From Streptomyces sp. 8L (GTDB taxonomy: Bacteria; Actinomycetota; Actinomycetes; Streptomycetales; Streptomycetaceae): a DNA stretch of 48,817 bases. Positions 16,867-25,144 of the stretch are shown piece by piece (the stretch's first letter is position 1; each line of letters begins with the position of its first letter). The notes under the pieces were generated by a model. The model worked only from the letters and a program-made list of their open reading frames with translations. It made no database searches and was not told where the DNA came from. The stretch lies in the NCBI RefSeq assembly GCF_020176795.1, contig NZ_JAIUKE010000030.1, positions 1 through 48,817 of the forward strand. The letters are read 5' to 3'. Made by a program: the position numbers and the translations under genes.

Positions 16867-17457
16867 GTGTCCCGTCAGGTGTTCCTCTACGATCCGCCGG
16901 ACCGCTTCGTGGCCGGCACGGTCGGGCTGCCTGGACGTCGTACGTTCTTCCTCCAGGCGTCCGCCGCGGGGCGCGTGACCAGCGTTGCCCTGGAGAAGAC
17001 CCAGGTCGCCGCGCTCGCCGAGCGGATCGACGAACTGCTCGACGAGGTCGTGCGGCGCAGCGGCGGAAACGCTCCCGTGCCCGCGGTGGCGCCCTCCGAC
17101 GTCTCCGACTCCGCGCCGCTCGACGTGCCGATCGAGGAGGAGTTCCGGGTCGGCACCATGGCGCTGGCCTGGGACGGCGACGAGCAGCGCATGATCATCG
17201 AGGCGCAGGCGCTCGTGGAGCTTGACGCCGAGACCGACGAGGCCCTGGCCGAGGCCGAGGAGCGGCTGCTCCAGGACGAGGAGAACGGCCCGCCGATGCT
17301 CCGCGTCCGGCTGAGCGGATCGCAGGCCAGGGCGTTCGCCAAGCGTGCCCTGCACGTCGTGAACGCGGGCCGGCCGCCCTGCCCGCTGTGCAGCCTGCCG
17401 CTCGACCCCGAGGGGCATGTGTGCCCCCGCCAGAACGGATACCGGCGGGGCGCGTGA
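16867..17457 (+). CDS. DUF3090 family protein
   Basis: A 196-residue actinobacterial protein of unknown function (DUF3090, TIGR03847). It starts MSRQVFLYDPPDRFVAGTVG from GTG 16867. Internal family segments include RRTFFLQASAAGRVTSVALE and an acidic middle (DAETDEALAEAEERLLQDEE). The C-terminus carries a zinc-ribbon-like CPLCSLPLDPEGHVCP (C-x2-C and a later Cys), so metal binding is likely. It lies in a constant order between the histidine phosphatase and the SCO1664-family gene, about 20 bp from the latter, and is probably co-transcribed with it. Confidence 0.92.
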   Translation: MSRQVFLYDPPDRFVAGTVGLPGRRTFFLQASAAGRVTSVALEKTQVAALAERIDELLDEVVRRSGGNAPVPAVAPSDVSDSAPLDVPIEEEFRVGTMALAWDGDEQRMIIEAQALVELDAETDEALAEAEERLLQDEENGPPMLRVRLSGSQARAFAKRALHVVNAGRPPCPLCSLPLDPEGHVCPRQNGYRRGA

Positions 17458-17477
17458 GCGGTGAGGGGGAGGGCGTG

Positions 17478-18482
17478 ATGAGCGGTGCCGTCGGGGAGAC
17501 CGAGGCTCAGGTGTCGGTCACGGATCTGCTCCGCGAGGGCGAGCTGACCGTACGCGGCCGGATACGTGAGGCGTCGAACGGGGTGCTGTACTGCACCATC
17601 GCCTTCCGGGGAGCCGAGGCGGCCTGCGTCTACAAGCCGGTCGCGGGGGAGCGCCCGCTCTGGGACTTCCCCGACGGCACGCTCGCACAGCGCGAGGTCG
17701 CGGCGTACGAGGTGTCCGAGGCGACCGGCTGGGGGCTGGTGCCGCCGACCGTCCTCCGTGAGGGCCCCTACGGGACGGGCATGATCCAGCTCTGGATCGA
17801 CGCGGAACCGCTCGACGACGGTGGCGACGACCTCGACGACGGTGGCGACGACGATGCCGACGAGGGCAGTGGCGAAGACGCCGGTGGCGCAGACGCCCAC
17901 GAAGGCGACGTGCCGGAAGGCGACGCGCAGGGACGTGACGCGCAGGAAAGCGACTCGCCGGAAGGCGACCCCGGCGCCGACGGCCTCGTCACCCGGCTCA
18001 CCCCGCTGCTCGCGCTGGTGGCCGGCGAGGAGACCGTCGACGGCTGGAAGGCGATCGGCCTCGCGGAGGTCGGCGAGGGGGAGACGGCGCTGCTGGTGCA
18101 CGCCGACGACGAGCGGCTGCGCCGGCTCGCCGTACTGGACGCGGTGATCAACAACGGTGACCGCAAGGGCGGCCATCTGCTGACCTCGCCGGAAGGCCGC
18201 CTCTACGCCATCGACCACGGCGTCACGTTCAACGCCGACGACAAGCTCCGCACCCTGCTGTGGGGATGGGCGGGGCAGCCGCTGCCCGAGGAGGCGCTCA
18301 CCGTCCTCGCCCGGCTCGCGGAGGAACTCGCCGAGGGGGCGCCGCTCGCCACCCGGCTGGCGGAGCTGATCACGCCCGCGGAGACCGAGGCGCTGCGGGC
18401 GCGCGTACGTGAACTGCGCCACACCGGGCGCCATCCCGAGCCGTCCGGGCAGTGGCCCGCGATCCCCTGGCCACCGGTCTGA
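17478..18482 (+). CDS. SCO1664 family protein (PI3/PI4-kinase-like fold)
   Basis: A 334-residue protein of the SCO1664 family (TIGR03843), distantly similar to lipid/protein kinases. Kinase-like elements are the nucleotide strand [20 protein letters not shown] (Lys in VYKP), [20 protein letters not shown], the catalytic-loop-like [16 protein letters not shown] and the metal-binding AIDHGVTF. Between residues about 111 and 170 there is an acidic Asp/Glu/Gly insert that starts with a perfect 21-bp tandem duplication; I do not expect it in most relatives. ATG 17478 follows GGGGGAGGG at a 4-nt gap; an in-frame GTG 17454 is an alternative. It directly precedes mshC. Function is unknown. Confidence 0.88.
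   Translation: MSGAVGETEAQVSVTDLLREGELTVRGRIREASNGVLYCTIAFRGAEAACVYKPVAGERPLWDFPDGTLAQREVAAYEVSEATGWGLVPPTVLREGPYGTGMIQLWIDAEPLDDGGDDLDDGGDDDADEGSGEDAGGADAHEGDVPEGDAQGRDAQESDSPEGDPGADGLVTRLTPLLALVAGEETVDGWKAIGLAEVGEGETALLVHADDERLRRLAVLDAVINNGDRKGGHLLTSPEGRLYAIDHGVTFNADDKLRTLLWGWAGQPLPEEALTVLARLAEELAEGAPLATRLAELITPAETEALRARVRELRHTGRHPEPSGQWPAIPWPPV
17811..17852 (+). repeat. Perfect 21-bp tandem duplication inside the SCO1664-family gene
   Basis: The 21 bases at 17811-17831 are repeated exactly at 17832-17852, each encoding LDDGGDD. They are followed to about 17985 by GAAGGCGAC-type units encoding EGD. The insert keeps frame. Confidence 0.8.
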
Positions 18483-18540
18483 CCGATCGGGCCCGCCCTC
18501 CGGGTCGTATCCGGATACCACGTCCGGTTACGCTCATGAC

Positions 18541-19770
18541 ATGCATGCCTGGCCAGCTTCCGATGTCCCCGCCCTGCCCGGCACGGGCCGCGACATCCGG
18601 ATTCACGACACCTCGACGGACGACAGGGTCACCCTCACCCCGGGGCCCGTCGCCCGCATATATGTCTGCGGTATCACGCCGTACGACGCGACCCACATGG
18701 GGCACGCGGCGACGTACAACGCGTTCGACCTGGTGCAGCGGGTGTGGCTGGACACGGGTCGGCAGGTCCACTACGTGCAGAACGTGACGGACGTGGACGA
18801 CCCGCTGCTGGAGCGCGCCGAGCGCGACGGCGAGGACTGGACGGCGCTCGCCGAACGTGAGACCACCCTGTTCCGCGAGGACATGACGGCGCTGCGGATG
18901 CTGCCGCCGAGGCACTACATCGGCGCGGTCGAGGCCATACCCGGCATCGTCCCGCTGGTGGAGCGGCTGCGGGAGACCGGAGCCGCCTACGAGCTGGAGG
19001 GCGACACCTACTTCTCCGTCGCCGCGGACCCGCACTTCGGCGAGGTGTCCCGCCTGGACGCGGCGGCGATGCGGCTGCTGTCCGCCGAGCGCGGCGGCGA
19101 CCCGGAGCGGCCGGGCAAGAAGAACCCCCTCGACCCGATGCTGTGGATGGCGGCCCGCCCCGGCGAGCCGAGCTGGGACGGCGGCAGCCTCGGCGCCGGG
19201 CGGCCAGGCTGGCACATCGAGTGCGTCGCCATCGCGCTCGACCACCTCGGCATGGCCTTCGACGTGCAGGGCGGCGGCAGCGACCTGGCCTTCCCGCACC
19301 ACGAGATGGGCGCCTCGCACGCGCAGGCCCTGACCGGGGAGTTCCCCTTCGCGAAGTCGTACGTGCACGCCGGCATGGTCGGCCTCGACGGCGAGAAGAT
19401 GTCGAAGTCCAAGGGCAACCTCGTCTTCGTCTCCGCGCTGCGCGAGCGGGGCGTCGACCCGGCCGCGATCAGGCTGGCGCTGCACGCCCACCACTACCGC
19501 TCCGACTGGATGTGGACGGACCAGGTCCTGTCCGACGCGGAGGCACGGCTGGCGCGCTGGCGCGCCGCCGTCTCCCGGCCGGAGGGCGCTTCCGCGGACG
19601 CGCTGGTCGAGGAGGTCCGCGCGGCGCTCGCGGACGACCTGGACGCGCCGGCCGCGCTCGCGGCGGTGGACCGCTGGGCGGCGGTGCAGGAGAGCGAGGG
19701 CGGCTCGGACGAGGGCGCGCCCGGCCTGGTCACGCGCACCGTGGACGCGCTGCTCGGCGTGGCCCTCTAG
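18541..19770 (+). CDS. mshC: Cysteine:1D-myo-inosityl 2-amino-2-deoxy-alpha-D-glucopyranoside ligase (mycothiol synthesis)
   Basis: A 409-residue class I aminoacyl-tRNA-synthetase-like ligase that uses ATP to join L-cysteine to GlcN-Ins, the third step of mycothiol synthesis. Cys43 in YVCGITPYD and His in [13 protein letters not shown] (about 225) are zinc/cysteine-binding positions. The HIGH-type motif is THMGHA (51-56), and the KMSKS loop is EKMSKSKGN (about 285-293). The sequence [12 protein letters not shown] matches the MshC/CysS core. Compared with CysS it lacks the long anticodon-binding C-terminus, as expected for MshC. It starts at ATG 18541, 58 bp after the SCO1664-family gene. Presence of mshC supports an actinobacterial host. 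Confidence 0.95.
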   Translation: MHAWPASDVPALPGTGRDIRIHDTSTDDRVTLTPGPVARIYVCGITPYDATHMGHAATYNAFDLVQRVWLDTGRQVHYVQNVTDVDDPLLERAERDGEDWTALAERETTLFREDMTALRMLPPRHYIGAVEAIPGIVPLVERLRETGAAYELEGDTYFSVAADPHFGEVSRLDAAAMRLLSAERGGDPERPGKKNPLDPMLWMAARPGEPSWDGGSLGAGRPGWHIECVAIALDHLGMAFDVQGGGSDLAFPHHEMGASHAQALTGEFPFAKSYVHAGMVGLDGEKMSKSKGNLVFVSALRERGVDPAAIRLALHAHHYRSDWMWTDQVLSDAEARLARWRAAVSRPEGASADALVEEVRAALADDLDAPAALAAVDRWAAVQESEGGSDEGAPGLVTRTVDALLGVAL

Positions 19771-19818
19771 GCCCCGTCGCCCGCCGCGGGACGGCACGCG
19801 GGCTTTCGGACATCGCGA

Positions 19819-19904
19819 AGGGGCCCCGGGGGGCCCCCCCCGGCGGCGGGGGGGGGGCCCCCCCCCACCCCCCCGGGGGCCGGGGGGGGGGCCCCCGGGG
19901 GGGG
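19819..19904. other. G/C homopolymer tract at the end of conserved synteny
   Basis: About 85 bases of alternating long G and C runs, 50 bp after the mshC stop. It may be a collapsed terminator hairpin that was difficult to sequence, or a weak assembly join. The conserved gene order stops here. Confidence 0.65.
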
Positions 19905-20029
19905 TAAACCCCCGCCCTTCTTCCATTCCGCGGTTCCCGGTGGGTCTCGGGGAGCCGACTCCGCCGTCGTCTCCGTCGCAATGCGATGCGATACCGCACG
20001 ATACGGCGTGACGCCATGCGCTGCAGGTG

Positions 20030-20692
20030 TCAGTAGCCCACCGTGAATCGGGTGCCCGGGTGGCGTGGCTGCTCGATCTCGTCGACGGCCGCGACTGCGA
20101 AGTCCTCGGTGGAGATGCGGCTCTTGCCGTCCTCGCCCACGATGAGGTCGTCCAGGGCGCTGCGGTACGTGGCGGTCCGGGAACCGGGGCCGACGAGTGC
20201 GGAGGGGCTGATGACCGTCCAGCGGACATCGCTGACGGTTCGAAGGTAAGCGAGCGCGTCGCCGTGCGCGTGCATGATCTGCCGCAGGGTCTCCGGCAGC
20301 CCCTCGCTGTCCCACAGCGGCTTGCCGTCGGAGGTCCGCAGCGGGCCGGCCCCGCCGACAGAGAGCAGGCGCGGGGCGGCGGCGCCGGGTCCGAGTGCGC
20401 GCAGCCCCGCCACCAGTGCCCTCGTGGCGGGTTCGGCCGTCGCGAGGTGGCCCGCCGCGTCGCCGTGTCCACCGCCGACCGCACTGACCACGACGTCCCG
20501 GCCGTCCGCGGCGGCGAGGACCGACGAGGGTTCGAGGACGTCTCCTGCGACCACTCTCAGGGACGGGTGGGACGTGGTGAGGCGGGAGGGATCGCGGACC
20601 ACGGCCAGGACATCATGGCCACGGTCGAGGGCCTCGCCGAGGATGCGGCTGCCGATCATCCCGGTGGCGCCGAAGAGAGCGATCCTTGCCAT
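20030..20692 (-). CDS. NAD(P)-binding oxidoreductase (atypical SDR, NmrA/YwnB-like)
   Basis: A 220-residue Rossmann-fold protein. The dinucleotide motif GATGMIG follows the first strand (MARIALFGATGMIGSRI). Downstream elements VVAGDVLEPSSVLAAADGRD, DVVVSAVGGG and RWTVISPSALVGPGSRTATY fit the atypical SDRs that bind NAD(P)H and either sense redox state or reduce small substrates. No YxxxK active site is visible, as usual for this group. The ATG at 20692 has GGAG about 12 bases upstream on the minus strand. It is a stand-alone gene at the start of the accessory region; a 22-bp-spaced direct repeat lies upstream. Confidence 0.85.
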   Translation of the reverse strand: MARIALFGATGMIGSRILGEALDRGHDVLAVVRDPSRLTTSHPSLRVVAGDVLEPSSVLAAADGRDVVVSAVGGGHGDAAGHLATAEPATRALVAGLRALGPGAAAPRLLSVGGAGPLRTSDGKPLWDSEGLPETLRQIMHAHGDALAYLRTVSDVRWTVISPSALVGPGSRTATYRSALDDLIVGEDGKSRISTEDFAVAAVDEIEQPRHPGTRFTVGY

Positions 20693-20731
20693 CTGTACCA
20701 CTTTCTCCAAGGTGAACTCGTTGCCCGTGTC

Positions 20732-20764
20732 GGTCCCGTGCCGTCTGGGGAAAGGTCCCGTGCC
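20732..20764. promoter_or_regulatory. Direct repeat GGTCCCGTGCC upstream of the NAD(P)-binding gene
   Basis: GGTCCCGTGCC occurs at 20732-20742 and 20754-20764, a 22-bp spacing (two helical turns), 40-70 bp before the gene start on the minus strand. This is a plausible regulator site. The rest of 20693-20990 shows no gene. Confidence 0.4.
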
Positions 20765-20990
20765 CGTCGGGGCAAGGGGCAGTTTTTGGAAGTGAACACC
20801 CGCCCAACTGGCGGACACGGGACCGTCCATCCTTCCACGCGTGCTCAAGCTGCGATTCGCGGGGCCGACGCCTCAGGTCGGGGCGCGCGTCCGTCCGGCC
20901 CCTGTGCTCCACGCCGTGGGAGGAGAGGTCGGGGAGGCGGCGCGGGTGGAGCGGTCCCCGGTTGCCGGGGAGGCCGTGAGCGTGCCCGGG

Positions 20991-22133
20991 TTACACCGCC
21001 GCGTTCGCGGACAGCTCTCCGGGCCGCGAGGTCGCCAGCGCGGCGGCCAGTGCGTCGAGTCCCTCGGGCAGGTCGGTCCTGCCCAGGCCGATGCGGAGGT
21101 GTTCCCCGGTGCTCGGTATGACCGACGACGGGACGGTGAAGATGCCGTGGCGGGTGGCCAGGGCCTCGGCTGCCCGGTGGGCGTCGTCCCGCAGGAGCCG
21201 AGGGTAGGCGGTGGTGCCCGCCCGGGTGGGCACCCAGTCGAACCAGTCGGTGTGCTGCGTGAGGAAGTCCTCAAGCAGGGCGCGGTTGGCCGTGACGATG
21301 CTCCGCGCCCGGCCGAGGAGCGTGGCGCGGGCCCGCAGGGCGACGAGGGCCAGGATCTCGCTGGGCGCGCTGTTGTTCAGGGTGGTCCAGGAGCGGAACT
21401 CGCGCAGCCGCCGCCGGTATCCGGCATCGGTGCTGACGACCCAGCCGATCCGGAGCCCGGCGAGCCCGTACGCCTTCGAGAGTCCGCTGACCGTGACGGC
21501 GTGCGGACCGAGCTCGACTCCGGACGGCGGGGTGGTCCCGGGTTCTTCGAGCCCTCGGTAGACCTCGTCGACCAGCAGGCGCGCGCCCAGCGACTCGGCG
21601 AGGGCGGCGAGTGCGCGTACCTGCTCGGATGACGGCAGGGCGCCGGTCGGATTGTTGGGCGCGTTGAGGATGAGCAGCCGGGTGGTGGGGCGGCAGGCGG
21701 ACCGCACCCGGTCCACGTCCAGCGCCCACCCGTCCTCGCTCCTGAGGTCGACCTGGTCCGCCTCGGCGCCCACTACCGCCGGAAGGCCGGTCAGGAGCTG
21801 GTAGGCCGGGCCGACGACCACGGCGTGGTCACCTGGGTCCAGTGCCGCGCCGACCGCGGCGAGCACCGCCTCGGTCGTCCCCGCGAAGACGTGGACGCTC
21901 TCCGCCCCGGCGCCGGGGTGGAGCCGGGCGACCTCGGCCCGCAGCAGCGGATGCCCGAGGGAGTGTGAGTAACCCAGTGTGAGCGAGTCCCACAGTGCCC
22001 GGGTCTCCTCGTCGCGCAGGGACAGGAGTTGGTCGAGAGCGAGTCCCTCGACGTCGGAGCTTGCGATGTTGTACCGGCAGTGCGACCGGTACCGGTCGAT
22101 CCAGTCCTCCAGCATGAAGTCCGGCAGGCGCAT
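20991..22133 (-). CDS. PLP-dependent class I/II aminotransferase
   Basis: A 380-residue fold-type I PLP enzyme. The lysine that forms the Schiff base is in VSGLSKAYGLAGLRIGWVV (about residue 230); LILNAPNNPTG holds the substrate-carboxylate Asn, and LLVDEVYRG the PLP-ring Asp and Tyr. The N-terminus MRLPDFMLEDWIDRYRSHC followed by NIASSDVEGLALDQL resembles capreomycidine-synthase/VioD-type enzymes more than standard aspartate aminotransferases, so a role on an arginine-derived or other unusual amino acid is possible (inference). The ATG at 22133 has GAGGAGGGA seven bases upstream on the minus strand. It is divergent from a MocR regulator with a shared operator region, the usual layout for a MocR-controlled enzyme. 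Confidence 0.88.
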   Translation of the reverse strand: MRLPDFMLEDWIDRYRSHCRYNIASSDVEGLALDQLLSLRDEETRALWDSLTLGYSHSLGHPLLRAEVARLHPGAGAESVHVFAGTTEAVLAAVGAALDPGDHAVVVGPAYQLLTGLPAVVGAEADQVDLRSEDGWALDVDRVRSACRPTTRLLILNAPNNPTGALPSSEQVRALAALAESLGARLLVDEVYRGLEEPGTTPPSGVELGPHAVTVSGLSKAYGLAGLRIGWVVSTDAGYRRRLREFRSWTTLNNSAPSEILALVALRARATLLGRARSIVTANRALLEDFLTQHTDWFDWVPTRAGTTAYPRLLRDDAHRAAEALATRHGIFTVPSSVIPSTGEHLRIGLGRTDLPEGLDALAAALATSRPGELSANAAV

Positions 22134-22181
22134 CGGCGCGTCCCTCCTCGGGTCGGGGATCTCGTGCAGCCATGCTGGACG

Positions 22182-22225
22182 GAATGGCCTGTTGCTCGTC
22201 AGGCCATTCAAGGGAGAATGGTCTG
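22182..22225. promoter_or_regulatory. Three-copy GAATGGYCTG operator in the MocR/aminotransferase intergenic region
   Basis: GAATGGCCTG (22182-22191) and its exact inverse CAGGCCATTC (22200-22209) form a perfect inverted repeat with an 8-nt spacer. A third copy, GAATGGTCTG (22216-22225), sits directly against the MocR start codon. MocR proteins typically bind repeated sites between themselves and the divergent enzyme gene. Confidence 0.7.
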
Positions 22226-23626
22226 ATGGCACTGCCCGATCGACTCGTCGGCTGGCTCACCCCGTATCTGGCCGGAAGGCCGGTGACGCACGGTCTGGCC
22301 GAGGGTCTGCGCGCTCTCGTCCTGGACGGACGGCTCCTGCCGGAGGTCCGGCTGCCGTCCGAGCGTGCGCTGGCCGAGGCGCTGGGGCTGTCCCGGGCCA
22401 CCGTGACCAGCGCGTTCGACGTGCTGCGCGGTGAGGGCCTGCTGCGCAGCAGGCCGGGCGACGGCACCCGGATCGTGCTGCCGTCCCACCGGCCGTCCGC
22501 GGACGAGGACGGCGCGGCGCGACAGGGGGACGCCATCGACCTGACCGCGGCCGTGCTGCCGGCCGGGGCCGCCGTGGACGAGGCCATGCGGCACGCCGCC
22601 GCCCGGCTGTCCCCCCATCTGACCGGCTCGGGGGTGCACCCCGCCGGGCTGGACGAGCTGCGCGCGGTGGTCGCCGACCGCTACACCCGGCGGGGCCTGC
22701 CCACCACGGGTGAGCAGGTGCTGATCACCTCGGGCGCGCTGCACGGCTGGAACCTGCTGCTGGGTGCCGTGGCGTCGCCCGGCGCGCACGTCCTCGTCGA
22801 GCAGCCGACGTACCCCTCGGTCATCGACGCGGTGCTCGCCCACCGGCTGCGTCCGCTGCCGCTGCCGGTCGACGAGGACGGCTGGGACGTCGCACAGCTC
22901 AGCGGCAACCGCGCCGCACTGGCGCACCTGACCTTCGACGGCCACAACCCCACCGGGCGGTGGGCGTCGGACGCCGAGCGCGGCGCGGTGCTCGCCGCAC
23001 TCCCGCGCTCGGTGCTCGCGGTCTGCGACGAGACCCTGGTGGACTTCCCCCACGAGGCCGTCACCGGCACACCGACAGCGGCGCTGACCGACCGGACCGT
23101 GGTCACCCTGGGGTCGACGAGCAAGACCTTCTGGCCCGGCCTGCGGGTGGGCTGGCTCTGCGGGCCGGTCGGACTCATCAGCCGGATCTCGGCCGTCCGC
23201 ACCGGCGTCGACCTCGGTCCCCCGGTGGTCGACCAGCTCGCCGCCCGGTACCTGCTCGACCGTGCCGACCGGCTCCTGCCCGCGCGCCGCAGGATGGTCG
23301 CCGCCCGCCGCAGCGCATTGCTCGAAGCGCTCGATGCGGCCGGCTGGCCCCACCAGCGACCACGGGGCGGCCTCTCGGTGTGGGTGGACCTCGGTGGGAT
23401 CTCCAGCACCGACCTCGCCAGGCTTGCACCCCAGCACGGCGTACGCGTCACCCCGGGGCCCCGGTTCACCGTCACGGGAACCCACGACCGGTACCTCAGG
23501 CTGCCCTTCGTCCTCCCTCCCGCCACACTGGCCAACGCGGTCCGCCGGCTCTCCGAAGCGGCCACCAGGGCAGGACGCGCGAGGCGGCCCAACCGACAGG
23601 CGCCGTACAGCTCCTGGGTCGTGTGA
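22226..23626 (+). CDS. MocR-type GntR regulator with aminotransferase domain
   Basis: A 466-residue MocR/PdxR-like regulator. Residues about 10-75 are a GntR winged helix (GLAEGLRALVLDGRLLPEVR, LPSERALAEALGLSRATVTS, DVLRGEGLLRSRPGDGTRI). Residues about 100-450 are a fold-type I aminotransferase-like effector domain with HLTFDGHNPTGRW, VCDETLVDF and the PLP-lysine segment TLGSTSKTFWPGLRVGWL. Such proteins use PLP, or an aldimine with an amino acid, as a switch rather than catalysing transamination. ATG 22226 has AGGGAG nine bases upstream. It is divergent from the PLP aminotransferase, its likely target, and probably autoregulated through the triple site. Confidence 0.92.
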   Translation: MALPDRLVGWLTPYLAGRPVTHGLAEGLRALVLDGRLLPEVRLPSERALAEALGLSRATVTSAFDVLRGEGLLRSRPGDGTRIVLPSHRPSADEDGAARQGDAIDLTAAVLPAGAAVDEAMRHAAARLSPHLTGSGVHPAGLDELRAVVADRYTRRGLPTTGEQVLITSGALHGWNLLLGAVASPGAHVLVEQPTYPSVIDAVLAHRLRPLPLPVDEDGWDVAQLSGNRAALAHLTFDGHNPTGRWASDAERGAVLAALPRSVLAVCDETLVDFPHEAVTGTPTAALTDRTVVTLGSTSKTFWPGLRVGWLCGPVGLISRISAVRTGVDLGPPVVDQLAARYLLDRADRLLPARRRMVAARRSALLEALDAAGWPHQRPRGGLSVWVDLGGISSTDLARLAPQHGVRVTPGPRFTVTGTHDRYLRLPFVLPPATLANAVRRLSEAATRAGRARRPNRQAPYSSWVV

Positions 23627-23645
23627 GGACATCATCGTGGGTCGT

Positions 23646-23780
23646 GTGAGGAGGTCAGACCGTGCTGGGTCAGGCCGTGCTGGGGCAGACCGTACGAGGT
23701 CGGACCATACAAGTTCGGACCGTACGGAGTCGGACCGTACGGGGTCGGACCGTACGAGGAGGGGCCATACGGGGAGGGGC
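23646..23780. repeat. 15-bp minisatellite after the MocR gene
   Basis: Eight or nine degenerate units with consensus CGTACGGGGTCGGAC run from about 23646 to 23780; the clean units begin at 23661, 23676, 23691, 23706, 23721, 23736, 23751 and 23766. Just before it, GGGTCGTGTGAGGA occurs at 23617 and 23638. The gap 23627-24075 holds no gene I can support. Near its end ACACCGG is repeated three times (about 24033-24053). Read on the minus strand the array would encode YGPTP units, but no start or domain supports a gene. Confidence 0.85.
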
Positions 23781-24075
23781 CGCCGCCCGTGGTGTCCTCC
23801 AGGCCCGACGCCGACGAGGCGGCGTCCTCCCGCGAGTTGGCACTTCTGCCTCTCGTGTGCAGGGTGGGACGGAGCGAGGCGCGGGCCGACCCCGTATGCG
23901 GAAAGGAAGCCAGTGGCAGAAGAGAGGGCGGGCCGGGGCAGCCTGGCGCAACGGGACGACGCGGCGTCGCGCCCCCTCTGTCCGAGGCCGACAGCACCCG
24001 CTCCGACACCTTCTGCGCCTCGATCAGCCGGACACCGGACACCGGACACCGGACAAGCGAGAGAAAGCGGCGCAC

Positions 24076-24954
24076 GTGAGTACTCCAGCCCAACCCGAAC
24101 TGCCCGACAACTGGGGCCGGTGGGGTCCCGACGACGAACTGGGCACGCTGAACCTGATCACCGAGGCGGTGCGGGCGCAGGCCGCGGCGGAGGTGCGGAC
24201 CGGCCGGTGGGTCTCGCTGGCCCAGCCGGTCGTACCGACCCCGATCATCAGCGGCCCCCTCGCACCCGCGACGGTGGACGTGTCGCCCGTGCAGCAGATG
24301 ATGTCGTACACCGGAGTCAGTACGGCCGCCGATCTGACGCTGATACAGAACCACCATGCGAAGTCGACCCACATCGACGCGCTGGCGCACTGGTCGACCG
24401 ACGGCGAGGTCTACCCCGGCCGCCCCAGGGACCAGGTCATCACGCCCGGAGGCGTCACGTTCGCCTCGACAGCGGCCTTCGCCGCCGGAATCGTGACGCG
24501 CGGAGTCCTGCTCGACCTGGCCGCAGACGAGCCCGTACCGGCCGGGTACGCGGTGACATCGCGCGATCTGGAGCAGGCCGAGGAACGACAGGGGGTCCAG
24601 GTACGCTCGGGCGACGCCCTGGCGATCCGCTTCAGCTGGCACACGCTTCCGGCCGCCGGCACACCGACACCGGGCATCAGCCTCGACGCGGTGCGGTGGA
24701 TGCACCACCGCGAGGTCTCCGTCTACACCGGCGACTGGGGCGACGCCTTCCCTCCGCTCGACCCGGCCGGTCCGTCCCCGCTGCACGGCGTCGCACTCGG
24801 GCGGATGGCGATGCCCCTGATCGACTGCTCACAGCTCGACGATCTCGCTTCCGTGTGCGCGGAGTTGGGGCGCTACAGCTTCCTGCTCGTCGTCGCCCCG
24901 CCCCGCGTGCACGGCCTGACCGGGAGCCCGGTCAACCCCATCGCCCTGTTCTGA
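24076..24954 (+). CDS. Cyclase family protein (kynurenine formamidase/isatin hydrolase-like)
   Basis: A 292-residue metal-dependent hydrolase of the cyclase family (PF04199), whose members hydrolyse amide bonds in N-formylkynurenine, isatin or related rings. The metal-binding signature appears as STHIDALAHW around residues 97-107, preceded by HH. Other family features are DNWGRWGPDDELGTLNLIT at the N-terminus, GVLLDLAADE and ALAIRFSW in the middle, and MPLIDCSQLDDLASVCAELG near the end. The GTG at 24076 gives the natural N-terminus; the ribosome binding site is weak (GAGAAAG). It lies convergent to an amidase, with a strong terminator between them. Confidence 0.87.
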   Translation: MSTPAQPELPDNWGRWGPDDELGTLNLITEAVRAQAAAEVRTGRWVSLAQPVVPTPIISGPLAPATVDVSPVQQMMSYTGVSTAADLTLIQNHHAKSTHIDALAHWSTDGEVYPGRPRDQVITPGGVTFASTAAFAAGIVTRGVLLDLAADEPVPAGYAVTSRDLEQAEERQGVQVRSGDALAIRFSWHTLPAAGTPTPGISLDAVRWMHHREVSVYTGDWGDAFPPLDPAGPSPLHGVALGRMAMPLIDCSQLDDLASVCAELGRYSFLLVVAPPRVHGLTGSPVNPIALF

Positions 24955-25096
24955 CGGCGCAGGGAGCCGCTACCGGGCCGCGTCCCGCGAAGCACCGTCG
25001 GACCGTCGGACGGACTCAAGGAGCAGTGGAGCGCCGACGGAGACGGCCCGGCCCGCCGCCCCGACGGAGACGGGCCACGCCACGTGCCCCGGCGGC

Positions 25097-25130
25097 CGGG
25101 GCGCGTGGCGGCCGTGTGCCACGCGCCCCG
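25097..25130. terminator. Convergent terminator between cyclase and amidase genes
   Basis: A perfect 13-bp stem, CGGGGCGCGTGGC with GCCACGCGCCCCG, and an 8-nt loop lie between the two convergent 3' ends. Confidence 0.75.
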
Positions 25131-25144
25131 ACCGTACGGTGCGT

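Noticed and set aside
22208..24049. Long minus-strand frames across the MocR gene and its downstream repeat, reading repetitive VRSDP or YGPTP units.
   Set aside because: They are antisense to a clear gene and the repetitive part is just the 15-bp array translated; no start or domain supports them.
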